Shown piece by piece: positions 25,463 through 37,640 of a DNA stretch of 64,000 bases; the stretch's first letter is position 1, and every line of letters begins with the position of its first letter. The translations under genes and the position numbers were made by a program. Below the pieces are notes generated by a model. It made no database searches and was not told the DNA's origin. It was given only the letters and a program-made list of their open reading frames with translations. Origin of the DNA: Pipra filicauda (lineage: Eukaryota; Chordata; Aves; Passeriformes; Pipridae). Location: assembly GCF_003945595.2 (NCBI RefSeq), contig NW_024104318.1:682001-746000 (forward strand). The letters run 5' to 3'.

Positions 25463-25490
25463 GAAAAAAATCCCAAAACCAAACCAAAAA
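25463..25490. repeat. A/C-rich low-complexity tract
   Basis: Seven A are followed by TCCC and then AAAACC-AAACC-AAAAA. It has the same character as the 15.4-kb and 51.2-kb tracts. Confidence 0.6.
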
Positions 25491-26170
25491 TTTAATTTGA
25501 TTTAATTAGTTTCTTGGTCTGTAAAACCAAATAATGACTAGGATTCTAATGCAAGCAACAGAAAAATCCCCCAAAATGGGTATGATTAAAATATCTGTTT
25601 ATCCAATCTCAAAGCATTTTTCAGGATAGCAAACTACTAAAAATTTGTATGTCATTCTTTATCATATATAAGTAACATGATATTCACTGAGACCAAAGGT
25701 ACGATTGAAGTTATTAATTTTTATCTGACCCATTTTTTGTATTTTTTTTTCCTGTGAATCTAGAGGGTAACCTTCCTTTCTTTTCACTTCTACTGGGTTC
25801 AGGTAAAACAGCTTAGGGTATGGTTGTAAAATTACCTGTGTGAACACCAACCTCACAGAAATCTTGGTTCCCATATTGATTTCCTTTTCTTTCCAGACTA
25901 CTTAAGCCAAAATAAGCTGACAAGTGGATTTTGCAAAGTCTAGAGATATGCCACAAGCACCATTATCTTTCTAGGGTCAGAATGGGTTTGTTTACTGTAC
26001 TGAATATAGAGTGTCTCTTGTATAATGCATTTTAATTTGACTGGCATGAATTCAGCAAGCTTTTGATAAGCAGAAGTATGTGCTGTGTATAAATGTGCAG
26101 CTACATTTGAGGAGGACTAGTCAGTGGTTCAGTGATGTTAAGAAGGCAGAGACTACTCCTTTTGTTCATT

Positions 26171-26218
26171 TTTTGTTTGTTTGTTTTTCTGTTGTTGTTT
26201 TGTTGTTGTTGTTGTTGC
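26171..26218 (+). repeat. GTTT/GTT microsatellite
   Basis: Three GTTT units with flanking T runs are followed by a GTT array (two units, a T insertion, then five). This is a compound simple repeat. Confidence 0.85.
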
Positions 26219-28876
26219 ATTTTTTTCTTTTTTCCACCGAGTAAATAAAAATTAGTTGATATGATGGTGCTGATTCTAACCAGAAAACGTACAACTGAGG
26301 CAATTGCAATACCATTTATCTTTACTTTGAATTGATGGAAAGGGAATTTGTTTCACATGATTGACAACTTAAATATGCACATCTGAAACTGAAGTAAGCA
26401 CATAGAGTCTCAAAGTATGAACAAGATGGGGAAGAATTTTCTGAGGAAGATGCAAAAGATGTTGACAGGGCTCCCTTCACAAGGCAATCTTTGCTTCTTG
26501 GTTTGACAGTAATGTCCCCCAGATGTCCCCGGGCTCCCACTGAGACAGCAAAAACTCCCAATATAGTAAGCCATGTCAATTTAAATATGGAATCAGGATG
26601 TTTTGCATCCTTTCACAGCATCCAGACACAGCAGCTGACATCATGCATTTCATTATATACATCTGATGTTCAATTCATGATGTGCAAAGAGACATTTGGC
26701 ATTCAGAACTCAGGAATAAGTCTAGGCTCCTTGTTCTGTTCTGCACATGGACAGTATGGACATTTTATTTCAATTTGTGACAAAGAGGAAATCTTTGCAG
26801 ATATTTAATTTGACATTTAGTGTTATATTGACAAAGATCTTTAGGGATGTATGTAATTATGTACATATTTGGTGTCAGGAAGCTAGATGCAGGCATCATA
26901 CTCTTTTGCATCTGGTTTTTTTCTTGTTTAGTGAATGTAATTTTAGAGGAAAGCATGAGATTGACAGCGAAGAATACTGAAAACCTTATATCACAATACA
27001 AATGTAATAAGGACACTGCTGCTGAGTAACTGCTTCCAAACAGCTTGGCTAATTTTCATAATTTGTGAGAATGCTTGTGAAAAGGTTGAGTACTAATACT
27101 TAATGCAAGATTAGTTGCAGATGGACACTATGTTCTACCAGAAAAACTTCCTTTGCCGTCATTCATTTGTTACATTCTTAAGAACCAAGTGAAAATTTTG
27201 AAGGAATACTGGGTGGGAATTTTCTGAATTTTAGTGTTTTTACAGAGGTGTTGAATTGATGCTAGAAGCCAAACGCCTGTACCATTTAAATAGTTAACTT
27301 GTTCTTTATGTTTCCTAACTTTCATAGCTAGTCATTTGAAATGACCGTTGTCTTTAAAGACTGGATCAATTCACTTTCTGCATTGACTGGAAATTTCAAA
27401 ACATTGAATGTTTATTGATAAATTGTTTATTGCTTATTTTTTCTTGGGGCTTACTCTTTCTTCCTCTCACATACTCTGTCTTCCCGTTCAATGAACTATG
27501 TGCCACAATGGTAGGCAGATGAATGCAACAAGCTGGAAAATTAATTACACTGTCTAGTATGAAGAGGCAGAAACTTGCTGAAAATGAACTTTGTAATAGG
27601 ATATGTTCTGTGGACTAATATCAAATTAGAAATTTAAGGAGATATTTAAGGGATTAGGCATCCACTGAATGCAAATAATTTGAATTATCCACAGACAGCC
27701 CTTAAAACCCCCAAGTAAGCCATTACTTGCATGTTAGAGCTTGTGATACATGGAATCATGAGATGGATGAGCCAGCACTGTAAAGTAAATTTCCCTTGAT
27801 GTTGCAATATAATGAGAGTGAAGGAACTTTGTCATTCCTCCATTCTCCGTCCTTCATTCTGTTTGTGTGAGAAACTGCCAACAGATTTCTGGAATCTTTG
27901 GATCCAGATTATAGAATAAAGGTATGTCCAATGTAATACTAAAATTTGTAAAATATGCTCCAAAGAGTCAAGCACTGTCTCAAGTGAAGGCAGGAATATG
28001 AGTTTAGTGAATGAGATTTAATGTAATTTGCTCTCTCCATATACTGACCATACAATTTAAAAATCAAAAATTGCTTTCATCTATGAATAATGATTAGTGA
28101 AGAAGTTAGAGTTAATACTAGATTTTTAATGACCACATATGGTAGGACAGGTGGTTGCTAGAGGCAATGAAGCATTTATTGGACTTTTATTGTATGAATG
28201 ATTTTTAGACTGTGCTAGACAGACAGATTTCAGGTTGCCTTGAGCTTTAAAAATCCTTGAGGTGGCAACATGGTGCTACCACCATTGGCAAGGCCAGCCT
28301 CCTCATAAATATTCAAAAAACAAACCGAGAAAATTTTAAAGTCTTTAAACATGAAAAAACTAATGAGGGAGTCATTGTTTCTAACTTTATATATGGTCAT
28401 CTTGTCTAAATACTGAAATTGTTTCCTATCCAAGTATCTCTGTGATCAGCATTTGCAGCTCTAACTTAGTTTCTCTTCAGATTCTGCTAATGCTGTTTTC
28501 ACAAAGACAGCCATTAAGCACTTTGTATAGAATTTAATACTTTGGAACTTGTTCCATGTTTTTCCTATGCTTTTTTTTTTTTCTGCAAAGCTCAATATAT
28601 GGTGGGAATAATCTAATTATAAAAGTAATTTTGCTTGGCCTTTGAAAACTTTTACAAGTGTACCAAATTAGAACCTTATATGAAATTTTTGACACACCTA
28701 TTTTAAGAAAATGCATTGTCATTAAATCTTTATGTATTTATTGGTAGTAAAAGTTGTTTATGAGCTAGTAGATGAAAAGAAACGTAAAATATTTTTTGTT
28801 TAGGTTTTTTTTAAGTATTTCTATTAGAGCTAAGTTGTCAAAGTCCTTTTTCTACTGAAGTCCAATTTCACACATA

Positions 28877-28911
28877 AATATGTATGTTTGTGTGCTTGTA
28901 TGTGTGTATAA
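28877..28911 (+). repeat. TG-rich low-complexity stretch
   Basis: An alternation of TATG, TTTG, TGTG and TGTA units, consistent with a decayed TG microsatellite. Confidence 0.55.
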
Positions 28912-30188
28912 ATATTTGATTATCTGTTAATAATTAGAGTTTATAAATTTTACCTGTTATAATATTCTCTAAATGAAGTGATGTTACAATAATTTTTATA
29001 GCCCTAAAATTCAGGGCCTACCAGTTTTATTTTGAAACATTCCCTGGTTTGCATTCAAGAAGTTAGCTGTTATGATTAAGAAAATGACCATTTATTTTGG
29101 ATTCATTTTTCTTTATAAAATGCTATGAAAACAGAAAGTCAGAGTCTGAAGTATTCCCTCTTTCCAGTGTGCTCCCACCTCACAGCATCATGTTAACATC
29201 ATTCAAATCAGATGCTTCAGGAGAACAGTGGAGATAATTTTTAGTAGTGAAACTCACAAATTACTAACCTAACCTGTCTAAGTGAAAAAAACCACTAGCA
29301 CTGAGGAAGATACAGTATGTATCATTCAAGGTACTACATATTCATTACCATGAAGAGGAGGGTTTTTTTAAATGGCTGCTACTGGCAACTTGTCAGAATA
29401 AGAGTAGCATTGGATCCTTTTTTTTTTTAATTACTTGGGGTGAATTTACTAACTACATATTCATTAATTTGCTAGAAATACAATGTAGTAATTAGTAATG
29501 GAAAGCCTTGGTTTAAAAATAATTTTCCTGCATTGGTCACTATAGCAGCATTGTCCTTCTACATGGAGTCTGGAAGACAAAATTGACTTGGACTAGCTCG
29601 TGCTAAATATAAAATGGAATCTAGCCAAAATGATTTATTTGCTTAAGTTTAGAGAGCTCACTAGTCTGTGATCAATATTCTAAGTAAGGTAATTATATAT
29701 GTGCTTTCTAAAGATTCACATTCTTTAGTATAATAGCTTCCCAGAAATAAAACTCCTTATTACTTACAAGATAAGCCTCAGGCCAGTGTCATATGTGCAG
29801 GCACAGGGGGTAATCTCTTAATTGTTTTTTGACTAAATTCTTTGCTGACTAATTTACTTTACAGTGATGCCCCGCAAGTTGTCCTGAAAGATTTAATTTA
29901 AAAAAATTTTTGTTTTAAAGTAGCTTCCCTTCTTTAACATATTGAATACCCAGTGTAATTATCACACAGTCAGTCAAAAAGTGTATGACATCTTATTGCT
30001 GTTTTGTCTGTATCATGGAGAAGTCAAGAACTGCTCTTGTGTTGAGTGTAATCACATACTTAATTCTTTGAAATGTTGAAAGTATCCTTATAATAACTAT
30101 CTTTGCTCCTTATCACCTCTAAGGGAAATAGAAACAAAATCTAAAATCCCCAGAATTATAGGATACTTTCAAAAGAATGAGGGAACTA

Positions 30189-30209
30189 CCCCCTCCCACC
30201 CCCCACCCC
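30189..30209 (-). repeat. C-rich tract, G-quadruplex pattern on the minus strand
   Basis: On the plus strand the order is C5, T, C3, A, C6, A, C4. The minus strand therefore has four G runs (4, 6, 3 and 5) separated by single bases, which meets the standard G3+N1-7 quadruplex pattern with very short loops. Folding is not shown by sequence alone. Confidence 0.8.
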
Positions 30210-32918
30210 ATCCTCTTACTCTTTTTTAATCTGGCAATATTTCCTACTTAGCTCTAGCTTAGATAAGTAGATATAATGAACTTCCTAACACATTTCATGG
30301 TATATAGTGAATCAGACAGGAGCACTAAGGGAAGAAGTGGTAAATTAATAGAGTAGCATCTGCATGGGGCCAGATTTATTACTTCTTTAAAGCCTGAAGC
30401 TATTCTGTGCATTGCTTTCCCACAAAGCAGTGTTTCTCTTCCACTGCACTCTCATGTTTCACTCTAACCTATATAGCAGGATTTATTTCTGGATCATGTA
30501 AAGCGTCTTGGAAGGCCCAATCTAGAGCTTACAGGGGTTTGAAGTGAAGACAGATCTACAGTCGGCCTCACACACAGTTTTAATTGCTTGTGATTTATTC
30601 AAACCTCCAGGATCACCAAGCTACTTTTTTGTGGAATAGATTTTAGAAACTTTTTAGACATTATCACTACTTTCATTTAAAGGCATTATATAATTTTTGT
30701 TCTGAGATAAAACACATTTTAAAGGTACCTTTTCCCAGAGGGTTGGTGAAGGTGCGGTTTGCATTCAACGTTCCCAAATTCTCTGAAGTACTTTGTTGTT
30801 ATTGCTTTGTTCTTGAGCACCCAGATAAATGGGGTGGAATACGCAAAAATAAAATGTCTGCATAAAGATAAGAACAGAAGCATAAAAGAAGGAAATCCTT
30901 TACAGGAAGGTAAATAAAATCTAATAAAATTCACTATTTTCTATGCTCTAATTTGCATATGAACATAACTGTGGATTATAAAACTTGACAGTTATAAGCC
31001 AGAATTAAAGAAAGATTTTAAATGGCTAAGAGATTTTGCAAACTGACTTGTTTTACACTCAGAATTCTTAATGGAGTTCAGAACTGTTAATTTCCAAACA
31101 CTAAATTGCAACTAAAGAGCCAAAAATGATCTCATTGGTGCTAGCTGACTAAACCAAGATGTGGCATTAACTGGAATGTTCTGAAAAGTGAGTATCTATA
31201 CGCTGGTGTAGTTCTGTTGGCTATATACTCTAATATTTTTGTTGGCTATCAGGGCTTGTTAGTGTGACCATGTAAAAAGTCAGTCTGTTTTCTATGGCTG
31301 GTCGAATGTCATCATAGTGGAACTGGAGTGACTGACAGAGAAGAAGCAAGGAACAAAAGAGCAATTTAATGACCTCTGTCAGTTTAGGACCTGATCCAAA
31401 GCCAAATGACATCAGTGGAAAGACTTCTGTTGAGCTCATTGAGCTCTTGAGTCAGGTCTTTAAATCTTAAATGTAAACAGTGTGTTAGCCAATTCAGGTA
31501 TTGCCTGGTGCAAGGAAAAGCTAATGGGAAGTGTACTTTATGCTTAAATTTCAGGCTTTTTAAAGTTTTTACTATCTTTTGAACATGTTGTGTGACTGCA
31601 CCTCCGAACTTCCAAGGCAGATCAGGAAGATATAAAAGAAGGTGGTACCTAGAGTGCATCAATAAAAAAATTTGAGGGGAAGTAAGAATTTCATGGAACT
31701 TGTTTGAAACAAAGCATGATAAGACAGATGAGCACTGGGAAAAAGGAAAGTATGATTTGGGCAACCACATCACTTTCAGTAGGGCAAATTCTGATTGTAT
31801 AGCAGAGAAATATAAACAGGGAAGGATTGTATGTAAGAAGGGATTTTGCTTTGCAAATGGATATACATATACGTGGATTGCTTTTGAAAATGATCGATAA
31901 TTACTTCTAGACCACTAAGGAAAAAATCAAAAGACTACAAACAATATATTTAAAATAGTATGTTAAAATAGTATATTTATCATTAAAGGACCTCTATTAA
32001 TATATATTTTGGATGAAGACTAGACTATTAGTTCTGTGTGATTCTATATCATTAGTGGATACATAAAGTTACTCTTTAATGGAGAACAGTTAAATGACTG
32101 AAGTAACTGCAGTGCAACAGTGTTGCATTTTTAATAAATCCAGACACATGTACCTGTTTACTGGAGCTTACACTGATGTTCAGTTTGTTGCAAGCGATAG
32201 GGCATTTGCATTTTCTGCTTCTATTTAATTTATAAGAATTACCATGTGAGGGAATTGTTTAAACCTCCTTCATTATGTTGTGCTCTCCTGAAATTTTTCT
32301 TCCATTGATTTCTCTCAAATGTGGAAATATATCCATATATGTATGGAACAGTGTAACTTTTTAACATATTTTGATTTGGTTGTTGCAATAGAAAGCTGGA
32401 ATAGGAAAGCAGCAGTGGCTATTACTTCCAAAAGAACAAAAAATTACATATGATGATACTCTCCAAGCCAATTTATGATAGCAGGTATGATTCAAAAGAT
32501 GCCTGAGTCATAGTAGGCAACCTGGTCTGGTTTACTTTGAGGAATCTCATTGAAATGTGATGGTAGGCACAATATCAAGACAGATTTCTGCACCTATCCC
32601 AGTTTATTTTTTAAGTAGGATGACAAGCTGAAAAGTACACATCTGTGTTATTCAGTAATTATAAACCTAAAAAAATACAGCTCACTGATGGCATGGTCTG
32701 TATGGAGATTTCCATCCTAGTTTAAGAGCACAGGCGTAATTTCCAGATTATCAGTGCCTCTCAGGATCAGCTGTTTGTTTTCTCTGCTACTGACATGATG
32801 ACTTCATCTAATTTTTTGTTTGCTTTGCCCATCCTGAAGGAGATGTAGTCTGAAATACCCTTCATATATTTCTATACTTGCAGTTTGAGAATAGCTAAGT
32901 TAAATTTTCTTCCTCTTG
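30210..32918. other. Unique AT-rich non-coding sequence
   Basis: No gene or known repeat was recognised. Open frames up to 129 codons (31384-31773, minus) have no recognisable motifs. A 13-bp direct repeat containing TTAAAATAGTAT occurs near 31949-31975. Confidence 0.5.
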
Positions 32919-32945
32919 CCCTCCCCTCCTCCCCCCCCCGCCCCC
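32919..32945 (-). repeat. C-rich tract, G-quadruplex pattern on the minus strand
   Basis: The plus strand reads CCC, T, CCCC, T, CC, T, C9, G, C5. The minus strand has G5, C, G9, then A-separated runs of 2, 4 and 3, again a quadruplex pattern. On the plus strand the pyrimidine run continues from about 32906 and is closed by CAG at 32945-32947, which resembles a splice acceptor; no exon was recognised after it. Confidence 0.8.
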
Positions 32946-35900
32946 AGTAAGTCAGGTGATAAAAGAAAAAAAATACTTTAGTAAAATTAGTCTATGTTTC
33001 AGATCATTACCTCTTTTCTTCAAAGTAGTGAGCTAGCCAGCTAGCTTTTCAGGAACAATATAGCCTTTTCTGAAGAAGGAATATAAAGGTCAGAATCTCT
33101 GACAGTCCAGTAGCTCACTCAGCATAATTTATTCCTATCTGATTATGAGTGACCTCTACTGAGTATTAAAGAACTCCTAGTAAGTCCTACTATTGAATGA
33201 CTTGCCTTTTTTACTCTAATTTATCCTTCTGCTTTTCTTTTGCATACTTCTGTGACTACACATGCAGAGTGCAAATTTCCCAAAATAGTTAATCCTCAAC
33301 TTTCAGTGCTTAGTTAACTCCAGTAGACGCAGGAATGTAGGTTAAGACTTTTCTTATTTTTCTACTGAGATATGCAAGGTAGTTCCTGGTAGTCTGACAT
33401 GGCAAAGCAAGTCGGAAACAGTAAATTTGTTTCTTCTTGTGAGCATTTCATGTCGTGGCAACATTTTGAGCACACGTTGTGATTCATCTGCTCTTAAAAT
33501 TAGACCAGAGCTATCCTACATTTCCTCACAGTAGAAAATATTTAGATTGCTTCCCTCATTCAGCTGTGTCCCATGCTTATTGGTCTTTCTGGTCTTAACT
33601 GCTTCCTACTGAGAAGGAAAACCCAAATTTTGCCAATAGAAACCCCTGAGCATCTGCTTACACCCCGGGAGGAAAGTTAAAAATGTTTGACACTGTTTTA
33701 GGCCAATTCAAAGTATATGCTTCTTTGTGTTGTTTCGATTTTTTTAACCATATAAGTTTGAAATGGTTTAGAACTATTTCACTGTTACTGGTTTACAGGC
33801 TTAGATAAGTATTATGATATGTTGCACAGTTCTAATACGAAGTAGTCTGTAGCAGAAGAGTCTTTGGCGTTTTTTTATTTCTTCTTGCTGTGACATTAGC
33901 CACTAGAAATTGTCATTACACTTTGTTCTCCTCATTAATCAGGTCAGTGTCTGGGACCTTGATCTGTTTCTTTTATATAGACATGTCACAGTGTTGACAA
34001 ATCACCTTATAAATGTTATAGCAGAAGTGCTGAATGGATTGTAATGAGCCTAGATTCAGTGGGGGAAAGGAAGTGTTAGCAATGGGGAAAAAAGAAGTAA
34101 GGTAGTATTTCATCACAAATATGCAATGCAGTGGAAGATACCTTGCCAGAAGCTCAAACACTCATTAAGGCAGGAAAGTTATGGGGAGAAAATGCTTGCA
34201 TCGCTGCGAAGGCTCTGATTGTCATTATTCTTTATTATGTAAAATAAAGTAATAGTTTATGCTTTGCACATTTTGCAAATGACAGTGTATAAACATACCA
34301 TAAAAAAATTGGTCTGTTATCTGCAGAGCTTATGATCTCTGATTGCAGCTGTCAGAAAAGATTAGGTGAGTGAATTAGATAAGTGAATCCATTTTTTCAG
34401 CCTAGATATCAAAATTTTTAAAAGTCCTCTGCATATTTGTGAAATAACTGGATAGTACTTAGAATGATGTTTTGAAAAAAAAAATAAATCTTGTTTTGTC
34501 CACACTCCATTGTTTTATTATGCACAAATCTAATTATCTGTTAACGAAGTTTGCCTTGAAATATTTTTTATAGTCTTGTAATTTGTAGTGTTGGAAGCAT
34601 GATACTTTGGCTAGCTGGTTATATTTTGTTTTGATATGATTTATTTTACAAGCCATGATCTTGACCTCTGTGTGTCTATGAACAGATATAGTGAAAGAAA
34701 GCATATTACACAATAAAGCTGGGCTAATGAATTTGTAGGTTTTGTCTTAAAATAAAATAATATTATAAAATCTACCCTTTAAAAATGAAGGGCGTATCCC
34801 ATATCTTTTAAATAGTTTACTGTTGAACATATTAGAAAAATACTGTCCTATGGGTTTTGCTGACTGCTCATAATAAAACTAAAGACTGTTCAATTTTTGT
34901 TATTAAGGAATATTAAAATAGTTGTGTTGTTTCTGGCTCCTCTGTTGCCTCCAAAAATTGGAAGTGTCAATACATCCATCTTTATTGCCCTCTAATAATC
35001 TCCCTCCATTATAGAGTTTTACATGTCAGCCTTAAGTCATCTTTGGTAAAAGTAAAGCATTGTATTCACCTTTCAAAACCTTATTTTTTAGGATGTATGA
35101 ATAATAGATTGTTTTTATCACAGAATGGTTTTTTAAAGAAGGCTTTACATAAACACATATTTGTAGAAAGGTCATCCCCAACTGTGTTATAAATGTGGCA
35201 GTTTTATCATGTGTCTAAGAATATTAGCTTGTTTTTTTCCTTCTTAAAACTTAAATATAATTAAAGATATATTAAAGAACCTCAGGGCCAAGCTTTAAAA
35301 GAATGATCTCTCGCTAATTCACACTAGGAGATGACTAAAAAGAAAACTGAATTTGGTTTTAAAACAAAGTCTTTTAATAATTTATACCTGACTCATAGGT
35401 CTTGTACGTTTGAGAAGGGTAATGTGAAAATACTCAGTTTTGTTTGTCATACAGTATATTTGTAAAATTAATACATTTTTTAATGCTGACTCTGTCACAT
35501 GATCAATTAATAAGCTCATAGGCAAGCTTGTGACATTTTAAAAATTGAAGAACATCTTCAGTAAGTTCAAAGGTAAGAGGAAATAGAATAGGAACAAAGA
35601 AAATTACATCTGTGCCCTAAGAGACCTGTTCAGAAGAAAATTAATAATAGCTTTGTACTGTGTAAAGTTCAGGTATTTTTTGTTAAAATTTTTAAATCGT
35701 ATTTGTTTCTCTCTTAAGTACTTACTATGGTTAGCCATGCTTAATAAATTTTATGGCTGCAAAGTAGCTGTTATTCCTATATTCGCTCTCAGAAAAGAGA
35801 GCAAAATAGATTGGGAAGGCAAACCAAAGTCTTCACTATGCTCTATGTAAATGGTAGAGCGCTTACCTGTATAACATCCAGTAAGACATCACTGACACAA

Positions 35901-37189
35901 AGGCTTCCTAAATAGAGCTTTGTGTATGCAAAAATTTCACTTGACTTCCCAAATTAAGTTCCTAAAAGTCCAGCTGAAATAAGTCAGTTTTCTCAGCATC
36001 TCAGGCAGAATCTTTGGTCTTTTTCTTTTGGTATTTTTCCTGCTCTCTTTTTCATTTGCTTATTCTGTTCAGTTGCTATTCCCTGTTGTTCAGTAGAGCT
36101 TATTCTTGGGGTTGGGAATATGCAAAGTTTATTTCCAAAAAAAAATCTGCTTAAAAGCCCAATAATTTGAAGGCCCATGCACCATAATGCTTTACTGCTT
36201 AAACTTGCCCCTATTAATCAAGGAAAGTTTTCAGTGAGAGATAGGAAGTAACAAAGACCTTCATGCCCACAATTTACTTGGTCAACGAAGTTGGGAATCG
36301 TAGATACAACTTTCTAGGGTGTTCTCAGTCTCTTGTTCAATTTAGATCCTTTACTGTCAGAGTCGTAGCTGGGATGTGGATTATTAGAGGCATATCTGAG
36401 TTATTTTTTTTCCTGTAAGTGCCCATTAAGTAGAGAACTTCTACCTGCCATTTTGTCTGTTACAGCTCAGTAGCTTGTGTCAGGGAGCAACGGGGCTGGC
36501 TGCCATGTAGGGAAAGTGAGTTGAGAGTAGCAGGCAGGACCATGCCCTCAGCAATCAGGACATCATTCAACTCCCCCTTCCTCCAATTAATTTTGTTATT
36601 TTAATGGAATCAGATTATAGAATTAGGCATTACTTTATTTTTTATTTTTTTTTCTCTCAGGCCAATTATAATAATTGGTGCTTTTTACTTAATTAATATC
36701 TTCCAAAGCAACCATCATGCTGAGATTAATGGTATGAGTTTTCTGTTTCTCTTGGGGCTAACTATGATTGTCTGAGTCTGCAAAAAAAAAAAAAAAAGCA
36801 GAGATAAAGGAGGTGTATGTAATATTCAGTTGCTCAGACAATATTGTTAGACAAAGTTGAAATCATTGCTTTATATCCCATTCCTGAAGCAGGACTGAGA
36901 ATAAACTACCATTTGTGATGACTGGTTGAGAAAGCTCTCACACCAAGCTGCTTTTCGAAAATTTTGCAAATCTGCATGTGATCTTCTAGCTTGAATCTGT
37001 TACAGAACTAAGCAAAATATTGGTTTTATATCATCTGTATGTTATTACAAAAAATATATCCATTATACGAAAAGTATGTTAATTAAAAAAAAAAGTTTTC
37101 TTGTCTAGTACTCTAGTAATGTTCTAAATCCAGGAAATCTGTAGGAATCTTAGTGGGAAGTCCACCTGATAAAACAAGAAACAAACTAA
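32946..37189. other. Unique AT-rich non-coding sequence
   Basis: No gene or known repeat was recognised. It holds an A-run at about 36781-36796, T-rich runs and a 17-nt palindrome at 36662-36678. Open frames do not exceed 66 codons apart from the end of the LTR-overlapping frame. Confidence 0.5.
36662..36678. repeat. Perfect 17-nt palindrome with CCAAT and TAATTG cores
   Basis: CCAATTAT and its reverse complement ATAATTGG flank one central A. Each half holds an ATTA/TAAT homeodomain-type core and a CCAAT pentamer. Binding is not shown. Confidence 0.75.
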
Positions 37190-37640
37190 TATTCTGGATC
37201 CCTTTCCCCACCCACGACGTGGGGGAGCCCAGTTCTAGTTCCATCTCCATCTGAAGAACCATTCTGACGTCTTGAGGGATGGGGAAAGGCAACTCCAGCA
37301 CTAAGGGTTTCTCAGGCCCCAAGCCTGGAGGGGAGAGGTGCCCCCCCCTCCTCCCACGCACGTGGCCCCACGCAGGCACAGAGACAGCACACCGGGCGTG
37401 GAGAGGAGGCAAGAGAGCGTTTATTGTTGGGGATGTTACATTTATAGGGTTAGGGAGAATCACAGGTTAACCAAATAGAAGTCTCAAGGGGCTTACAGGA
37501 ATACCCAATCACAGGAAGGGGTTAACAAGGTCCAATGAAACACCTTAGGACATCTTCCCAGGACATTCCTGCATGGGAGATAACAGTTGCTGTGGGGGGT
37601 GTTGGGAAGAAGAAACATGTGTTTACAAAGAGACCACCAA
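37190..37640 (-). mobile_element. Endogenous retroviral LTR (probably solo), minus strand
   Basis: Read on the minus strand, a TATAAA box (37446-37441) is followed about 15 bases later by the polyadenylation hexamer AATAAA (37425-37420) and then a GC-rich, CpG-containing stretch. Such a compact TATA-to-AATAAA arrangement is known for avian class II retroviral LTRs. The GC content is far above the flanks. ATTGG (reverse CCAAT) sits upstream of TATA at 37536-37532. No gag, pol or env sequence was recognised on either side, so a solo LTR is likely. The limits are approximate because no TG...CA ends or target-site duplication could be fixed. A 10-bp inverted repeat (37201-37210 with 37280-37289) lies at its left part, possibly leader rather than LTR. 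A 116-codon frame at 37113-37463 overlaps it and is probably not coding. Confidence 0.7.
37420..37446 (-). promoter_or_regulatory. LTR TATA box and poly(A) signal
   Basis: On the minus strand TATAAA is followed by AATAAA with only about 15 bases between them. In class II retroviral LTRs the poly(A) signal can lie this close to the start site, giving a very short R region. The assignment rests on this spacing and on the GC-rich U5-like sequence that follows. Confidence 0.6.

Larger units (their letters stand above)
23925..30188. other. Unique AT-rich non-coding sequence
   Basis: No gene was recognised. Low-complexity parts are an A/C tract at 25463-25490, a GTTT/GTT tract at 26171-26218 and a TG-rich stretch at 28877-28911. 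Several overlapping frames of 60-105 codons at 26322-27029 lie on both strands and look like chance. Confidence 0.5.

Noticed and set aside
26322..27029. Cluster of overlapping frames on both strands
   Set aside because: Several frames of 60-105 codons overlap in different phases, which indicates a locally stop-poor stretch rather than a gene. No motif was recognised.
31384..31773. 129-codon minus-strand frame
   Set aside because: No known motif, ordinary AT-rich composition, and partly overlapped by other frames. Probably chance.
37113..37463. 116-codon minus-strand frame across the LTR
   Set aside because: It starts in the LTR promoter region and runs out into flanking sequence, with no retroviral or host protein similarity seen.
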